Assembly (NCBI RefSeq): GCF_013004065.1
Contig: NZ_CP053084.1
Location: 1,612,001-1,676,000 of the forward strand
Source of the DNA: Limnobacter sp. SAORIC-580
GTDB taxonomy: Bacteria; Pseudomonadota; Gammaproteobacteria; Burkholderiales; Burkholderiaceae_B
Reading direction: 5' to 3'
Length of the DNA stretch: 64,000 nucleotides
A model generated the notes under the pieces. It ran no database searches, had not been told where the DNA came from, and saw only the letters and a list, made by a program, of their open reading frames with translations. The position numbers and the translations under genes are program-made. Numbering within the stretch: the first letter of the stretch is position 1; each line of letters opens with the position of its first letter. Shown here piece by piece: positions 34,424-45,338 of the stretch.

Positions 34424-35308
34424 TTATTTCTCGCGGCCGAATAAACCGGCCGGGCGAATCATGAGCACAATCGCCATGATGATGAACACCACTGTGGCTG
34501 ACAATTCTGGATAAAACACACGGGTCAATCCTTCCACAATGCCCAAGGTGAGCCCGGTAATGATTGAACCCAGAATAGATCCCATTCCACCAATCACCAC
34601 TACCGCAAACACAGTGATGATGAGGTTAGAGCCCATCAACGGTGAAATTTGAATAACCGGCGCAGCCAGTACACCCGCGAATGCAGCAAGTGCCACACCA
34701 AAGCCGTAGGTCAGCGTCACCATCAAGGGCACGTTGATGCCAAAGGCCTCCACCAGTCGCGGGTTTTCAGTACCCGCACGAAGCAAGGCTCCCAGCTTTG
34801 TTTTTTCAATCATGATCCAGGTGGCAAAACAAACCACCAGCGAGGCCACCACGACCCAGGCGCGGTAGTTGGGCAGAATCATGAAGCCCAGGTTGGTCGC
34901 ACCCTGCAAGGCTTCTGGCACTGAATAGGGTTGACCGGAAACACCATAAATCGAGCGGAAAATTCCCTCCAGCATCAAGGTAATGCCGAAGGTCAGCAAC
35001 AAGCCATACAAGTGGTCAAGCTTGTAAAGCCAGCGCAACATTGTTTTTTCAATCAGTATCCCGAAGGCGCCCACCAACAAGGGGGCAAGCAGCAGCATCA
35101 CCCAATAATTCAGGTTGAAATAGGCCATGCCCATCCAGGCGAAAAACGCGCCCATCATGTACAGCGCGCCGTGGGCAAAGTTGATCACATTGAGCAAGCC
35201 AAAAATAACAGCCAAACCCAGTGACAACATGGCGTAAAACGAGCCATTCACCAGGCCAAGCAGTAACTGCCCCAAAAAGGCCTGCAAGGGAATTCCAAAA
35301 ATTTCCAT
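34424..35308 (-). CDS. livH: Branched-chain amino-acid ABC permease LivH
   Basis: 294 residues with about eight helices. The N-terminal LLLGLVNGSFYAMLSLGLAVIFGLLNVINFAHGALYMMG and the loop EKTKLGALLRAGTENPRLVEAFGINV are LivH signatures; the latter contacts the ATPases. Starts 71 bases after livK. Confidence 0.93.
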   Translation of the reverse strand: MEIFGIPLQAFLGQLLLGLVNGSFYAMLSLGLAVIFGLLNVINFAHGALYMMGAFFAWMGMAYFNLNYWVMLLLAPLLVGAFGILIEKTMLRWLYKLDHLYGLLLTFGITLMLEGIFRSIYGVSGQPYSVPEALQGATNLGFMILPNYRAWVVVASLVVCFATWIMIEKTKLGALLRAGTENPRLVEAFGINVPLMVTLTYGFGVALAAFAGVLAAPVIQISPLMGSNLIITVFAVVVIGGMGSILGSIITGLTLGIVEGLTRVFYPELSATVVFIIMAIVLMIRPAGLFGREK

Positions 35309-35379
35309 GAGTACGTGTCCCGCAAAGCCCCTGGGTGCTTAAACCTCAGGGGCATTGGTCTTATTGTGGTTTTACTGAA

Positions 35380-36585
35380 TTACTTCCACAAAGCGCACTT
35401 GGTCTCAGCTTTGGTGGTGAAAGCCTGCTCGCCTGGAATGGCCTGTACAACTTTCAGGTAATCCCAAGGTTTTTTGGATTCTTTGGGGTCTTTCACCTGC
35501 ATCAGGAACATGTCGTGAATCATGCTGCCGTCGGCACGGTAGTAGCCGTTTTTGGCGTACATGTCGTTCACCTTCTGCTTGCGCAGGGCTTCCATCACTT
35601 TGGCACCATCATCCGTACCCGCAGCTTTCACAGCATTCAGGTATTGCAGGGTTGCCGAGTAATCGGCTGCGTGCAGGCTGCTGGGCATTTTCTTCATTTT
35701 GTCGAAGAAGCGTTTGGACCACTTGCGGGTTTCGTCGTTTTGATCCCAATACCAGCTGTCGGTGAGGTACATGCCCTTGGTCTGCCCCAAGCCCAATGCG
35801 TGCACATCGTTGATGAACATCAGCAAACCGGCAAGCTTCATGCTGCCTGTAACTCCAAATTCATTGGCCGCCTTGATGGAGTTGACTGTGTCACCACCGG
35901 CGTTGGCCAGGCCCAGAATTTGTGCACCCGAGGCTTGCGCTTGGAGCATGAAACTGGAAAAGTCAGATGCTGACAACGGGTGACGAACGGCGCCCTTTAC
36001 AGTGCCGCCACTGGCCTTTACCACTGCGGTGGTATCGGTTTCAAGTGAGGTGCCAAAGGCGTAGTCCGCGGTCAGGAAATACCATGTTTTGCCGCCCTGC
36101 TTGGTTACAGCTGAACCAGTGCCTTTGGCCATTGCTACCGTGTCATAGGCATAGTGAATGCTGTAAGGATTGCATTCTTCATTGGTAATGCGGGCGGTAC
36201 CAGCACCAATTACAAAGTTAGGCTTTTTCTTTTCATCGGCTACTTTGGCCATGGCCAAAGCCGTGCCGGAGTTGGTACCTGAAATCAGCATGTCGACACC
36301 TTCAGTGTCAAACCACTCGCGTGCCTTGCTGGCTGCAATGTCAGCCTTGTTTTGGTGATCAGCAAACACCAGTTCGATTTTCTTGCCGTTCAAGGTGCCG
36401 CCAAAATCAGCGATCGCCATTTTTACAGCCTCGACACCACCAGGCCCGTCAATGTCGGCATACAGGCCAGACATGTCGGTGATGACACCAATCTTGATGG
36501 TGTCGTTGGAAATTTGTGCCTGTGCTGAGCCGGCAGCGAATGCAAAAAGTGCGGTCAGTCCAGTTGCGATTGGTTCTAATTTCAT
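35380..36585 (-). CDS. livK: Branched-chain amino-acid type periplasmic binding protein
   Basis: About 401 residues, type I periplasmic binding fold, with signal peptide (cleavage after AQA) and IKIGVITDMSGLYADIDGPGGVEAVKMA. The ATG at 36585 is selected because AAAGGAG lies six to seven bases upstream and two in-frame ATG precede it too close to that site. The substrate is not decided by sequence: the family also binds amides, urea and aromatic acids. Confidence 0.88.
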   Translation of the reverse strand: MKLEPIATGLTALFAFAAGSAQAQISNDTIKIGVITDMSGLYADIDGPGGVEAVKMAIADFGGTLNGKKIELVFADHQNKADIAASKAREWFDTEGVDMLISGTNSGTALAMAKVADEKKKPNFVIGAGTARITNEECNPYSIHYAYDTVAMAKGTGSAVTKQGGKTWYFLTADYAFGTSLETDTTAVVKASGGTVKGAVRHPLSASDFSSFMLQAQASGAQILGLANAGGDTVNSIKAANEFGVTGSMKLAGLLMFINDVHALGLGQTKGMYLTDSWYWDQNDETRKWSKRFFDKMKKMPSSLHAADYSATLQYLNAVKAAGTDDGAKVMEALRKQKVNDMYAKNGYYRADGSMIHDMFLMQVKDPKESKKPWDYLKVVQAIPGEQAFTTKAETKCALWK

Positions 36586-36631
36586 CATCATCTCCTTTGG
36601 TTTAAGTCCAATCCCTTGAAAGGTTGGTTTT

Positions 36632-37354
36632 TTATACGCCCAGCAGCGAATGCAGCACGGGCATTTTTTCATCGAGTTCCGAGGAAGCAAAAGCCTCCAC
36701 AATTTGGCCGTGTTCCACCACGTAAAACCGGTCGGCCAGTGGGGCTGCAAAACGGAAATTCTGTTCCACCATCACAATGGTGTAGCCCTTCGATTTCAGG
36801 GTGGTAATCATCTTGGCCAGGGCTTGAACAATAACAGGCGCAAGCCCCTCAGAAATTTCATCCAGCAGCAAGAGTTTGGCGCCAGTTCTCAGAATGCGCG
36901 CAACGGCCAACATTTGCTGTTCACCACCTGACAAACGCGTGCCCTGGCTTTTTTTGCGTTCGGCCAGGTTGGGGAACATCTCGTAAATTTCTGCCACGCT
37001 CATGCCTTTGTCGGTTTTTGAAACAAAGGGTGGCAGCATCAGGTTTTCTTCGGCAGACAGGGAAGAGAATATGCCCCGTTCTTCCGGGCAGTAACCCACA
37101 CCCAAGTGGGCAATTTTGTGGGTGGGCATCTGAATCGCCTCGGTGCCATTGATTTTGATTGACCCTTTTCTTGAACCAGTCAAACCCATGATGGCACGCA
37201 GGGTGCTGGTGCGCCCTGCGCCATTTCGCCCCAGAAGTGTTACCACCTCACCGGTTTTAACAGTCAGGTTCAGGTTGTGCAAAATGTGTGATTCGCCATA
37301 CCAAGCGTTAAGCCCGGCGATTTCAAGCGCAGTGCTTGTCGATGCATTACTCAT
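36632..37354 (-). CDS. livF: LivF-type ABC ATPase with Arg in the Walker A position
   Basis: 240 residues, cytosolic ATPase of the branched-chain amino-acid importer. Walker A reads GRNGAGRTS: the invariant Lys is Arg48. The rest is normal: signature LSGGEQQML, Walker B LLLDEISEGLAP and switch His in MVEQN-context. The Lys-to-Arg change in one ABC subunit normally weakens ATP hydrolysis; asymmetric transporters can tolerate one degenerate site. The start codon of livF overlaps the livG stop by one base. Confidence 0.9.
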   Translation of the reverse strand: MSNASTSTALEIAGLNAWYGESHILHNLNLTVKTGEVVTLLGRNGAGRTSTLRAIMGLTGSRKGSIKINGTEAIQMPTHKIAHLGVGYCPEERGIFSSLSAEENLMLPPFVSKTDKGMSVAEIYEMFPNLAERKKSQGTRLSGGEQQMLAVARILRTGAKLLLLDEISEGLAPVIVQALAKMITTLKSKGYTIVMVEQNFRFAAPLADRFYVVEHGQIVEAFASSELDEKMPVLHSLLGV

Positions 37355-38124
37355 CAGTGCGCACCCTCCAGAACTCCAGTGGTGGAGCCCATGTAGGCCT
37401 CCATCACCTCGGGGTTGCGCGAAACCTCGTCGTAGCTTCCTTCGGCCAGCACTGCGCCGCGTTGTAGCACCGAGATGCGGTCGCTGATACCCGCCACCAC
37501 ATTCATATTGTGTTCAACCATCAAAATGGTTCGGCCAGCGGAAACCTTCTTGATTAATTGGGTAACGCGGTCCACGTCTTCGTGGCCCATGCCCTGGGTT
37601 GGCTCATCCAGCAGCATCAATTCAGGTTCCATGCCCAATGTGGTTGCAATTTCAAGTGCACGTTTTCTGCCGTAAGGCAAATCTACGGTCAGGGTGTCTG
37701 CAAAGCTTTCCAGGTCAACCAGCGCAAGCAAAGCCATGGCCTTGTCATTCAGCACCGAAAGTTTTTTCTCACTTTTCCAGAAATGAAACGAATTACCCAA
37801 TGGGCGTTGCAAGCCGATGCGCACATTTTCAAGCACTGTGAGGTGTGGAAACACCGCAGAAATTTGAAACGACCGGATAATGCCCTGCCTTGCGATTTGG
37901 GCTGGCTTTGCACTGGTGATGTCTTTGCCGTTGAACAAAATTTGGCCCGATGTGGGCGTTAAAAATTTCGTCAACAAATTGAAACAGGTAGTTTTACCTG
38001 CGCCGTTGGGGCCGATCAACGCGTGGATATGGCCCCGCTGTACTTTTAAATTCACATCGCTGACCGCAGTGAATCCCTTGAATTCCTTGGTCAACGCCCT
38101 TGTCTCCAACACTACTTCTGCCAT
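37354..38124 (-). CDS. livG: LivG-type ABC ATPase
   Basis: 256 residues. Walker A GPNGAGKTTC is intact, with the LivG insertion (GIIRSFQISAVFPHLTVLENVRIGLQ), signature region LPYGRKRALEIAT and Walker B LMLLDEPTQGM, then MVEHNMNVV with the switch His. First gene of the leftward operon livG-livF-livK-livH-livM. Upstream is the guaA terminator. Confidence 0.93.
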   Translation of the reverse strand: MAEVVLETRALTKEFKGFTAVSDVNLKVQRGHIHALIGPNGAGKTTCFNLLTKFLTPTSGQILFNGKDITSAKPAQIARQGIIRSFQISAVFPHLTVLENVRIGLQRPLGNSFHFWKSEKKLSVLNDKAMALLALVDLESFADTLTVDLPYGRKRALEIATTLGMEPELMLLDEPTQGMGHEDVDRVTQLIKKVSAGRTILMVEHNMNVVAGISDRISVLQRGAVLAEGSYDEVSRNPEVMEAYMGSTTGVLEGAH

Positions 38125-38252
38125 GGGTTCTCCATGTTGTCATTGTCGTTGTACCCATCGGTGCCGGGCTGCGCCGATAGTTAGATATCGCCAATGATGG
38201 TGGCATGTGTGTTTTCATTCGGGAATTAGGGCAAACCTCACCCCCTGAATGC

Positions 38253-38274
38253 AAAAAAGCCCGCATTTGCGGGC
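38253..38274 (-). terminator. Terminator of guaA
   Basis: GCCCGC-ATTT-GCGGGC (38259-38274) with a run of six A on the plus strand (38253-38258), i.e. T-run on the minus strand, directly after the leftward guaA. Confidence 0.85.
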
Positions 38275-38318
38275 TCTTCTGTAAGGCTGGGGTAAGTGAC
38301 GGGATTTGCTTTATCGGC

Positions 38319-39941
38319 TTATTCCCACTCAATGGTCGCAGGCGGCTTGCCCGATACATCGTACACCACCCGGTTCACACCTTTTACCTCGTTAATAATA
38401 CGATTGGAGATACGGCCCAACAATGAATAAGGCAGGTGTGCCCAGTGTGCTGTCATGAAGTCTTGAGTTTGTACGGCGCGAATGGCCACCACATATTCGT
38501 AGGTGCGGCCATCGCCCATCACACCCACCGATTTCACTGGCAAGAACACTGCAAAAGCCTGGCTGGTGAGGTCGTACCAGCTTTTTCCAATTTGTTCCTC
38601 GGTGCAAAGCTCGGCCGCTGCGTCTTTGGCTGTGGCTTTGGTGTTGCGCAATTCTTCGATGAATACGGCATCGGCACGCTGCAAAATTTCAGCATACTCG
38701 GCTTTCACCTCGCCAAGAATTCGAACACCCAAGCCCGGCCCGGGGAATGGGTGGCGGTAAACCATTTCAGGGTCAAGGCCAAGTTCAACGCCAAGTTTAC
38801 GCACTTCGTCCTTGAACAAATCACGCAGGGGCTCCAGCAATTTCAGGTTCAGCGTATCGGGCAAGCCGCCCACGTTGTGGTGGCTTTTGATGCTGGTGGC
38901 TTTGCCTGTTTTTGCGCCAGCTGATTCAATCACGTCGGGGTAAATAGTGCCCTGTGCAAGCCACTTGGCGTTGGCACGCATGCCAGCCTCGCGCTGGAAT
39001 ACATCCACGAATGCTTTACCAATAATTTTGCGTTTGGCCTCGGGGTCGGTGACGCCTTTCAGCTGCCCCATGAATTCTTCTGTGGCGTTCACATGCACAA
39101 CACGCACACCCAAATGTTTGGCGAATGTTTCCATAACCTGCTCGCCTTCTTTGAAACGAAGCAAGCCATGGTCCACAAACACGCAGGTAAGCTGATCACC
39201 AATTGCCTTGTGAATCAATGCAGCTGCCACGGAAGAATCAACGCCACCCGAAAGGCCCAAAATAACTTCATCAGTGCCGACCTGGGCACGAATTCTTTCA
39301 ACCGCTTCATCCACAAAACTTGGCATGGACCAGTCACCTTTGCAACCGCAAATGTCGCGTACAAAGCGTGCCAGTATTTCCTTGCCTTTTTTGGTGTGCG
39401 TTACCTCAGGGTGAAATTGCACGGCATAGAAACCGCGTGCTTCATCGGCCATGCCGGCAATTGGGCACGAGGGTGTAGAAGCCATCAACTTGAAGTTGGG
39501 TGGAAGCTCGGTCACCTTGTCACCGTGGCTCATCCAAACATTCAACAGGCCATGGCCATGTTCGTTGGTTTCGTCTTGAATGCCATCAAACAGTTTTGTG
39601 TGGCCATGGGCCCGAATTTGGGCATGACCAAATTCCCGAACCGTACCCGCTTCGACTTTGCCGCCAAGTTGCATGGCCATGGTTTGCATGCCGTAGCAAA
39701 TGCCCAGCACTGGTACGCCAAGATTAAACACCAACTCGGGCGCCCTGTCGGTGCTTTCTTCATAAGCAGACTGGTGGCTACCCGACAAAACAATGCCAGA
39801 TGCCCCGTATTCCTTGATGCGTTCCGGGTCTACGTCGCAGGGCAAAATTTCGCAGAAAACGCCGCACTCACGTACGCGTCGGGCAATGAGTTGTGTGACC
39901 TGTGACCCGAAGTCGAGTACCAAAATTTTCTGATGATTCAT
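38319..39941 (-). CDS. guaA: GMP synthase (glutamine-hydrolysing) GuaA
   Basis: 540 residues. Amidates XMP to GMP. N-terminal class I amidotransferase with nucleophile Cys82 (GICYGMQ) and the HPEVTHT His/Glu; ATP pyrophosphatase with PP-loop [10 protein letters not shown]-terminal dimerisation domain ending PPATIEWE. Typical length. Follows a GAF-GGDEF gene and guaB on the same strand. Confidence 0.97.
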   Translation of the reverse strand: MNHQKILVLDFGSQVTQLIARRVRECGVFCEILPCDVDPERIKEYGASGIVLSGSHQSAYEESTDRAPELVFNLGVPVLGICYGMQTMAMQLGGKVEAGTVREFGHAQIRAHGHTKLFDGIQDETNEHGHGLLNVWMSHGDKVTELPPNFKLMASTPSCPIAGMADEARGFYAVQFHPEVTHTKKGKEILARFVRDICGCKGDWSMPSFVDEAVERIRAQVGTDEVILGLSGGVDSSVAAALIHKAIGDQLTCVFVDHGLLRFKEGEQVMETFAKHLGVRVVHVNATEEFMGQLKGVTDPEAKRKIIGKAFVDVFQREAGMRANAKWLAQGTIYPDVIESAGAKTGKATSIKSHHNVGGLPDTLNLKLLEPLRDLFKDEVRKLGVELGLDPEMVYRHPFPGPGLGVRILGEVKAEYAEILQRADAVFIEELRNTKATAKDAAAELCTEEQIGKSWYDLTSQAFAVFLPVKSVGVMGDGRTYEYVVAIRAVQTQDFMTAHWAHLPYSLLGRISNRIINEVKGVNRVVYDVSGKPPATIEWE

Positions 39942-40008
39942 GAAGCGTTCTTTGAATGTATTAAAGGTAATTGGCCCAAGGCAATGTTGCGCAGGGCTTG
40001 GCCGATGC

Positions 40009-41001
40009 TTAACTAAGACTTAACAGGCGATCCACTGCTTGCACTGCCGTGCATTGAAGTTCGTCGCCTGACAGGCTGAGAAAGTTGATGTCCACATCAA
40101 CCAGAGCTTTCACGCCATGGGTTTCGAGCGTGGTTTCACCAAAACGGGCTTTCAGCTGTTCCAGCAAACGTGCCACCTCCGAATTGGTCATGCCCGAACA
40201 CACAGCCACGAAGGCATCTGCCCCTAGGGATCCAACACTTGAGCCATTGGGCAACATGTCTCGAATAATGGACGCAGTGAACTTGGTGAAATCAACAATG
40301 CGATCGTGACCAAACCTGTTCAAAATCAAATCAAATGAGCTGAGTTTCACATGCAGCAGGGAAAGGTCTTCTCCCTTGTGCAAGGCATATTCGAGTTCTT
40401 TGTCCAGCAGTGCTTCAAATCCGCGTCTGTTCCAAGAGCCGACGATTGGATCAATCAGCAAAGACCTTTGATTTTCGTTCAAAGAACGCACAAACCGGCT
40501 CACGACATTGTCCTCTATCGGCTTGGCCAGCTCTACTTCAACCAGGCGCGCGAAATCTCGTAGATCCTGCCTGTCTTCCTGGGAGAATGCGCGGGGAACG
40601 CTGTCGATCACGCAAAGCGTACCGATCGTGATACCGAATGCATCCCGAACGGGCTGACCTGCATAAAACCGTATTCTTGGTCCGTCGACAACCAAAGGGT
40701 TGTCCATGAATCGGGGGTCCAGCAGCGCATTTTCAACAATCAAAGGTTCATCACTGAGAATGGCATGTCCACAGAAAGACACCTCTCTGTCTGTGGAGCA
40801 GGCATTCAGGCCTTGAAGCGATTTGAACCATTGAATTTCTTTGTAAACAATGGTGACCAGCGCCGTATCAATGTCAAAGTGCCGACAAACCAAACGCGTG
40901 ATTCGATCAAACCGGGCCTCGGAGGGGGAATAAATCATTCCCAAATTCTGGATTGCCCGTGTTCTTTCTTCTTCGTTGTGTGGAATGTCAGGTTTTTGCA
41001 T
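40009..41001 (-). CDS. GAF protein with degenerate GGDEF domain
   Basis: About 330 residues: GAF domain (about 20-165; [46 protein letters not shown]) followed by a GGDEF-like domain (about 180-325; [12 protein letters not shown]). The catalytic motif reads LGADAF at 259-264 instead of GGDEF, so diguanylate cyclase activity is unlikely; GTP or c-di-GMP sensing remains possible. ATG 41001 is preferred over TTG 41031. It lies between guaB and guaA, the two enzymes that make the GMP precursor for GTP, which suggests nucleotide-level sensing. Confidence 0.85.
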   Translation of the reverse strand: MQKPDIPHNEEERTRAIQNLGMIYSPSEARFDRITRLVCRHFDIDTALVTIVYKEIQWFKSLQGLNACSTDREVSFCGHAILSDEPLIVENALLDPRFMDNPLVVDGPRIRFYAGQPVRDAFGITIGTLCVIDSVPRAFSQEDRQDLRDFARLVEVELAKPIEDNVVSRFVRSLNENQRSLLIDPIVGSWNRRGFEALLDKELEYALHKGEDLSLLHVKLSSFDLILNRFGHDRIVDFTKFTASIIRDMLPNGSSVGSLGADAFVAVCSGMTNSEVARLLEQLKARFGETTLETHGVKALVDVDINFLSLSGDELQCTAVQAVDRLLSLS

Positions 41002-41027
41002 GGCGGCTTCGCTGTATTCAGGCCTTG

Positions 41028-42933
<1,906 letters not shown>

Positions 42934-42937
<4 letters not shown>

Positions 42938-43380
42938 TGCCCTGCCCCGGTGCTGTGTAACGACTCTGCACGTTTAATGAAGGAATCCACGAAACTGTTG
43001 GCAAGGCTGGTGAACACCGGCCCCACCAATTGCTCCAGTACCTTGCTTGAAAACTCGTAGGCCAGTTTGAAATGAACCTTACAGGCTTCGGGCGTCAGTT
43101 CAATGAAATGCCAGGTGCCCTCAAGATGGGTAAACGGACCTTCCACCAAGGTCATGTGGATTTCCTCGTGTGGTGTCAGTTTGTTCATTGTGCAAAAGCT
43201 TTGTTTGACACCCTTGAACGCAATTTCTACGGTCGCTTTTTCAATGTTGGCGCCAACAGGCTCAACACTTCCGGCACCGCACCACGGCAAAAACTGGGGA
43301 TAATCGGCCACCGCCCGCACCAAATCGAACATTTGTTGCGTGGAAAAATGAACCAACACGGACTTTTCTACAATGGCCAT
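42934..43380 (-). CDS. ratA: RatA, START/Coq10-like protein
   Basis: 148 residues. SRPBCC/Coq10 fold shown by VLVHFSTQQMFDLVRAVADYPQFLPWCGA and VGPVFTSLANSFVDSFIKRAE. RatA was described as a ribosome-association inhibitor; the fold also binds quinone-type ligands. Divergent from smpB across a 101-base gap. Confidence 0.9.
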
Positions 43381-43481
43381 GAATGCTGAAGGGTTTGTTT
43401 CCCGCTCGGAGAAAGGATTAAACTCTCTATTTTAGCGTTTTTCACGCTACGCCGCACCCAAAGGACGTTTTCACCGAATTC

Positions 43482-43931
43482 ATGAGCATTATTGACAACA
43501 AAAAAGCGGGTTTTGATTACTTCATTGAAGAGAAGTACGAGGCGGGTATTGTGTTGGAAGGCTGGGAAGTCAAATCCATTCGCGATGGTCGTGTTCAAAT
43601 CAAGGAAAGCCACATCGTGGTTCGCAACGGCGAACTGTGGCTGCTGAACTGCCATATTTCGCCACTGACCAGTGCATCTACCCATGTCAACCCGGTGAAC
43701 ACCCGCACACGCAAGTTGTTGATGCACAAAAAAGAAATTAACCGCTTGATTGGTAAAGTAGAACAAAAAGGTTATTCACTGGTGCCGCTGAACCTGCATT
43801 TCAAAAATGGCCGGGTGAAAGTAGACATGGCCCTTGCCAAGGGTAAAAAGCAGCATGACAAACGGGATACCCTGAAGGACAAGGACTGGAAGCGAGAGCA
43901 GGAACGGTTGATGAAGATTCACCGTACCTGA
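43482..43931 (+). CDS. smpB: SsrA-binding protein SmpB
   Basis: 149 residues. Binds tmRNA and enters the empty A site to start trans-translation. Oligonucleotide-binding core [31 protein letters not shown]; basic C-terminal tail [23 protein letters not shown] that fills the mRNA channel. The tmRNA gene itself is not in the window. Confidence 0.97.
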   Translation: MSIIDNKKAGFDYFIEEKYEAGIVLEGWEVKSIRDGRVQIKESHIVVRNGELWLLNCHISPLTSASTHVNPVNTRTRKLLMHKKEINRLIGKVEQKGYSLVPLNLHFKNGRVKVDMALAKGKKQHDKRDTLKDKDWKREQERLMKIHRT

Positions 43932-43948
43932 ACTCGCTGTAAGGGGAA

Positions 43949-44854
43949 TTATTTGCCCTGCTTCACCACCTGCATCGCTGCCGCTACCATGGAACCCATG
44001 TTGGACAGGTCCCCAGGCAATATCAGGGTATTGCCAGCCTTGGCAACGCCTGAAAATGCTTCAATGTATTGTTCGGCCACTTTCAGGTTCACTGCCTCCA
44101 TTCCTCCTGGCTCAGCCACCGCGGCGGCTACTTTTCGCAAGGCGTCGGCGGTGGCTTCGGCAATTTCCCTAATTGCACCGGCTTCACCCTGGGCGCGGTT
44201 GATGGCGGCAATCCGGTCACCCTCGGAGCGGGCAATTGCAGATTCCCGTTCACCATTGGCAATGTTGATTTGCTCTTGTTTGCGCCCCTCTGACGCAGCA
44301 ATCAGGGCGCGCTTTTCCCGTTCGGCTGTAATTTGCGCCTGCATTGAAAGTAAAATCTCACGAGGTGGAGTCAAGTCTTTGATTTCATATCGTAATACCT
44401 TAACACCCCAGTTCAGGGCTGCCTCATCCAAAGCATTTACAATCGCCGCGTTGATCATGTCGCGCTCTTCAAAAGTTTTGTCGAGCTCCATGCGGCCAAT
44501 AATCGATCGCAAGGTGGTTTGCGCAAGTTGGGTAATGGCGCTGATGTAGTCGCTTGAACCGTAGCTGGCCCGCATCGCGTCAGTCACCTGAAAATACAAA
44601 ATGCCATCAACCTGAAGTTGGGTGTTATCCTTGGTAATACACACCTGGCTGGGTACATCCAAGGGAATTTCTTTCAGGGAGTGCTTGTACGAAACCCGCT
44701 CAATGAAGGGCACAAGAAAATTCAAGCCAGCCTGCAAGGTGCGGTCGTATTTTCCCAAACGCTCTACCACCCATGCACTTTGCTGCGGCACTATGCGCAG
44801 CGCCTGGCTGACAAACACAATCGCCAGAATCAATATGACAATTGAAACTTCCAT
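43949..44854 (-). CDS. SPFH/band-7 membrane protein (QmcA/stomatin-like)
   Basis: 301 residues: one N-terminal membrane helix (about 4-20), then a SPFH domain with VPQQSAWVVERLGKYDRTLQAGLNFLVPFIERV, a coiled-coil rich in Arg/Glu/Ala (EKRALIAASEGRKQEQINIANGE) and a hydrophobic C terminus. Such proteins form oligomeric membrane microdomains and often associate with FtsH or NfeD. The NfeD gene 46 bases upstream fits the pairing. Confidence 0.92.
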   Translation of the reverse strand: MEVSIVILILAIVFVSQALRIVPQQSAWVVERLGKYDRTLQAGLNFLVPFIERVSYKHSLKEIPLDVPSQVCITKDNTQLQVDGILYFQVTDAMRASYGSSDYISAITQLAQTTLRSIIGRMELDKTFEERDMINAAIVNALDEAALNWGVKVLRYEIKDLTPPREILLSMQAQITAEREKRALIAASEGRKQEQINIANGERESAIARSEGDRIAAINRAQGEAGAIREIAEATADALRKVAAAVAEPGGMEAVNLKVAEQYIEAFSGVAKAGNTLILPGDLSNMGSMVAAAMQVVKQGK

Positions 44855-44900
44855 GAATTTTCTCCTTTGATTGGCTAACCTTGGAACAAGGCCACGCCGA

Positions 44901-45323
44901 TTATGCGTGTGTCGATACGCTTTTGACTTTCAGGACATTGCCCTGCACATCGACAATTTGATGCAGGCCCGTTACAGGCGTGCTGTCGGTGCTCTCCGCT
45001 GCCCAAGTGGCTCCACGGTATTGCACATTGGCGCGCCCACCCGCATTCCAGCTTGGAATTTCAAGTTTGTTGCCAATGTCGAGCACATCGTGTTGTTTGT
45101 CTGTGTTGCTTCGTTTGACCGAACGGTTGCGAAGAAGAAGGCTGCCAGCCACTGCAAACACGGCTGCTGCGCCAATTTGAATTTCAAGACCGTAACCGAG
45201 GTAGGCCATCAATGCACCGATGGCCGCCCCCAGGGACACCATGAGCAGGTAAAACGTACCCGTGGTCATTTCGGCAATCAACAAGATACCCGCCAATACC
45301 AACCACAGTGACAAATTGCTCAA
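44901..45323 (-). CDS. NfeD-like short membrane protein
   Basis: 140 residues: three hydrophobic helices (about 5-72) and a C-terminal OB-fold domain (about 85-138; GGRANVQYRGATWAAES). Lacks the ClpP-like protease domain of long NfeD. Partner of the SPFH protein encoded next. Confidence 0.88.
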   Translation of the reverse strand: MSNLSLWLVLAGILLIAEMTTGTFYLLMVSLGAAIGALMAYLGYGLEIQIGAAAVFAVAGSLLLRNRSVKRSNTDKQHDVLDIGNKLEIPSWNAGGRANVQYRGATWAAESTDSTPVTGLHQIVDVQGNVLKVKSVSTHA

Positions 45324-45338
45324 TGGTGTGACTCCTTT

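Noticed and set aside
43381..43481. tmRNA gene next to smpB
   Set aside because: The gaps around smpB are too short and show no tRNA-like ends or tag-coding sequence.
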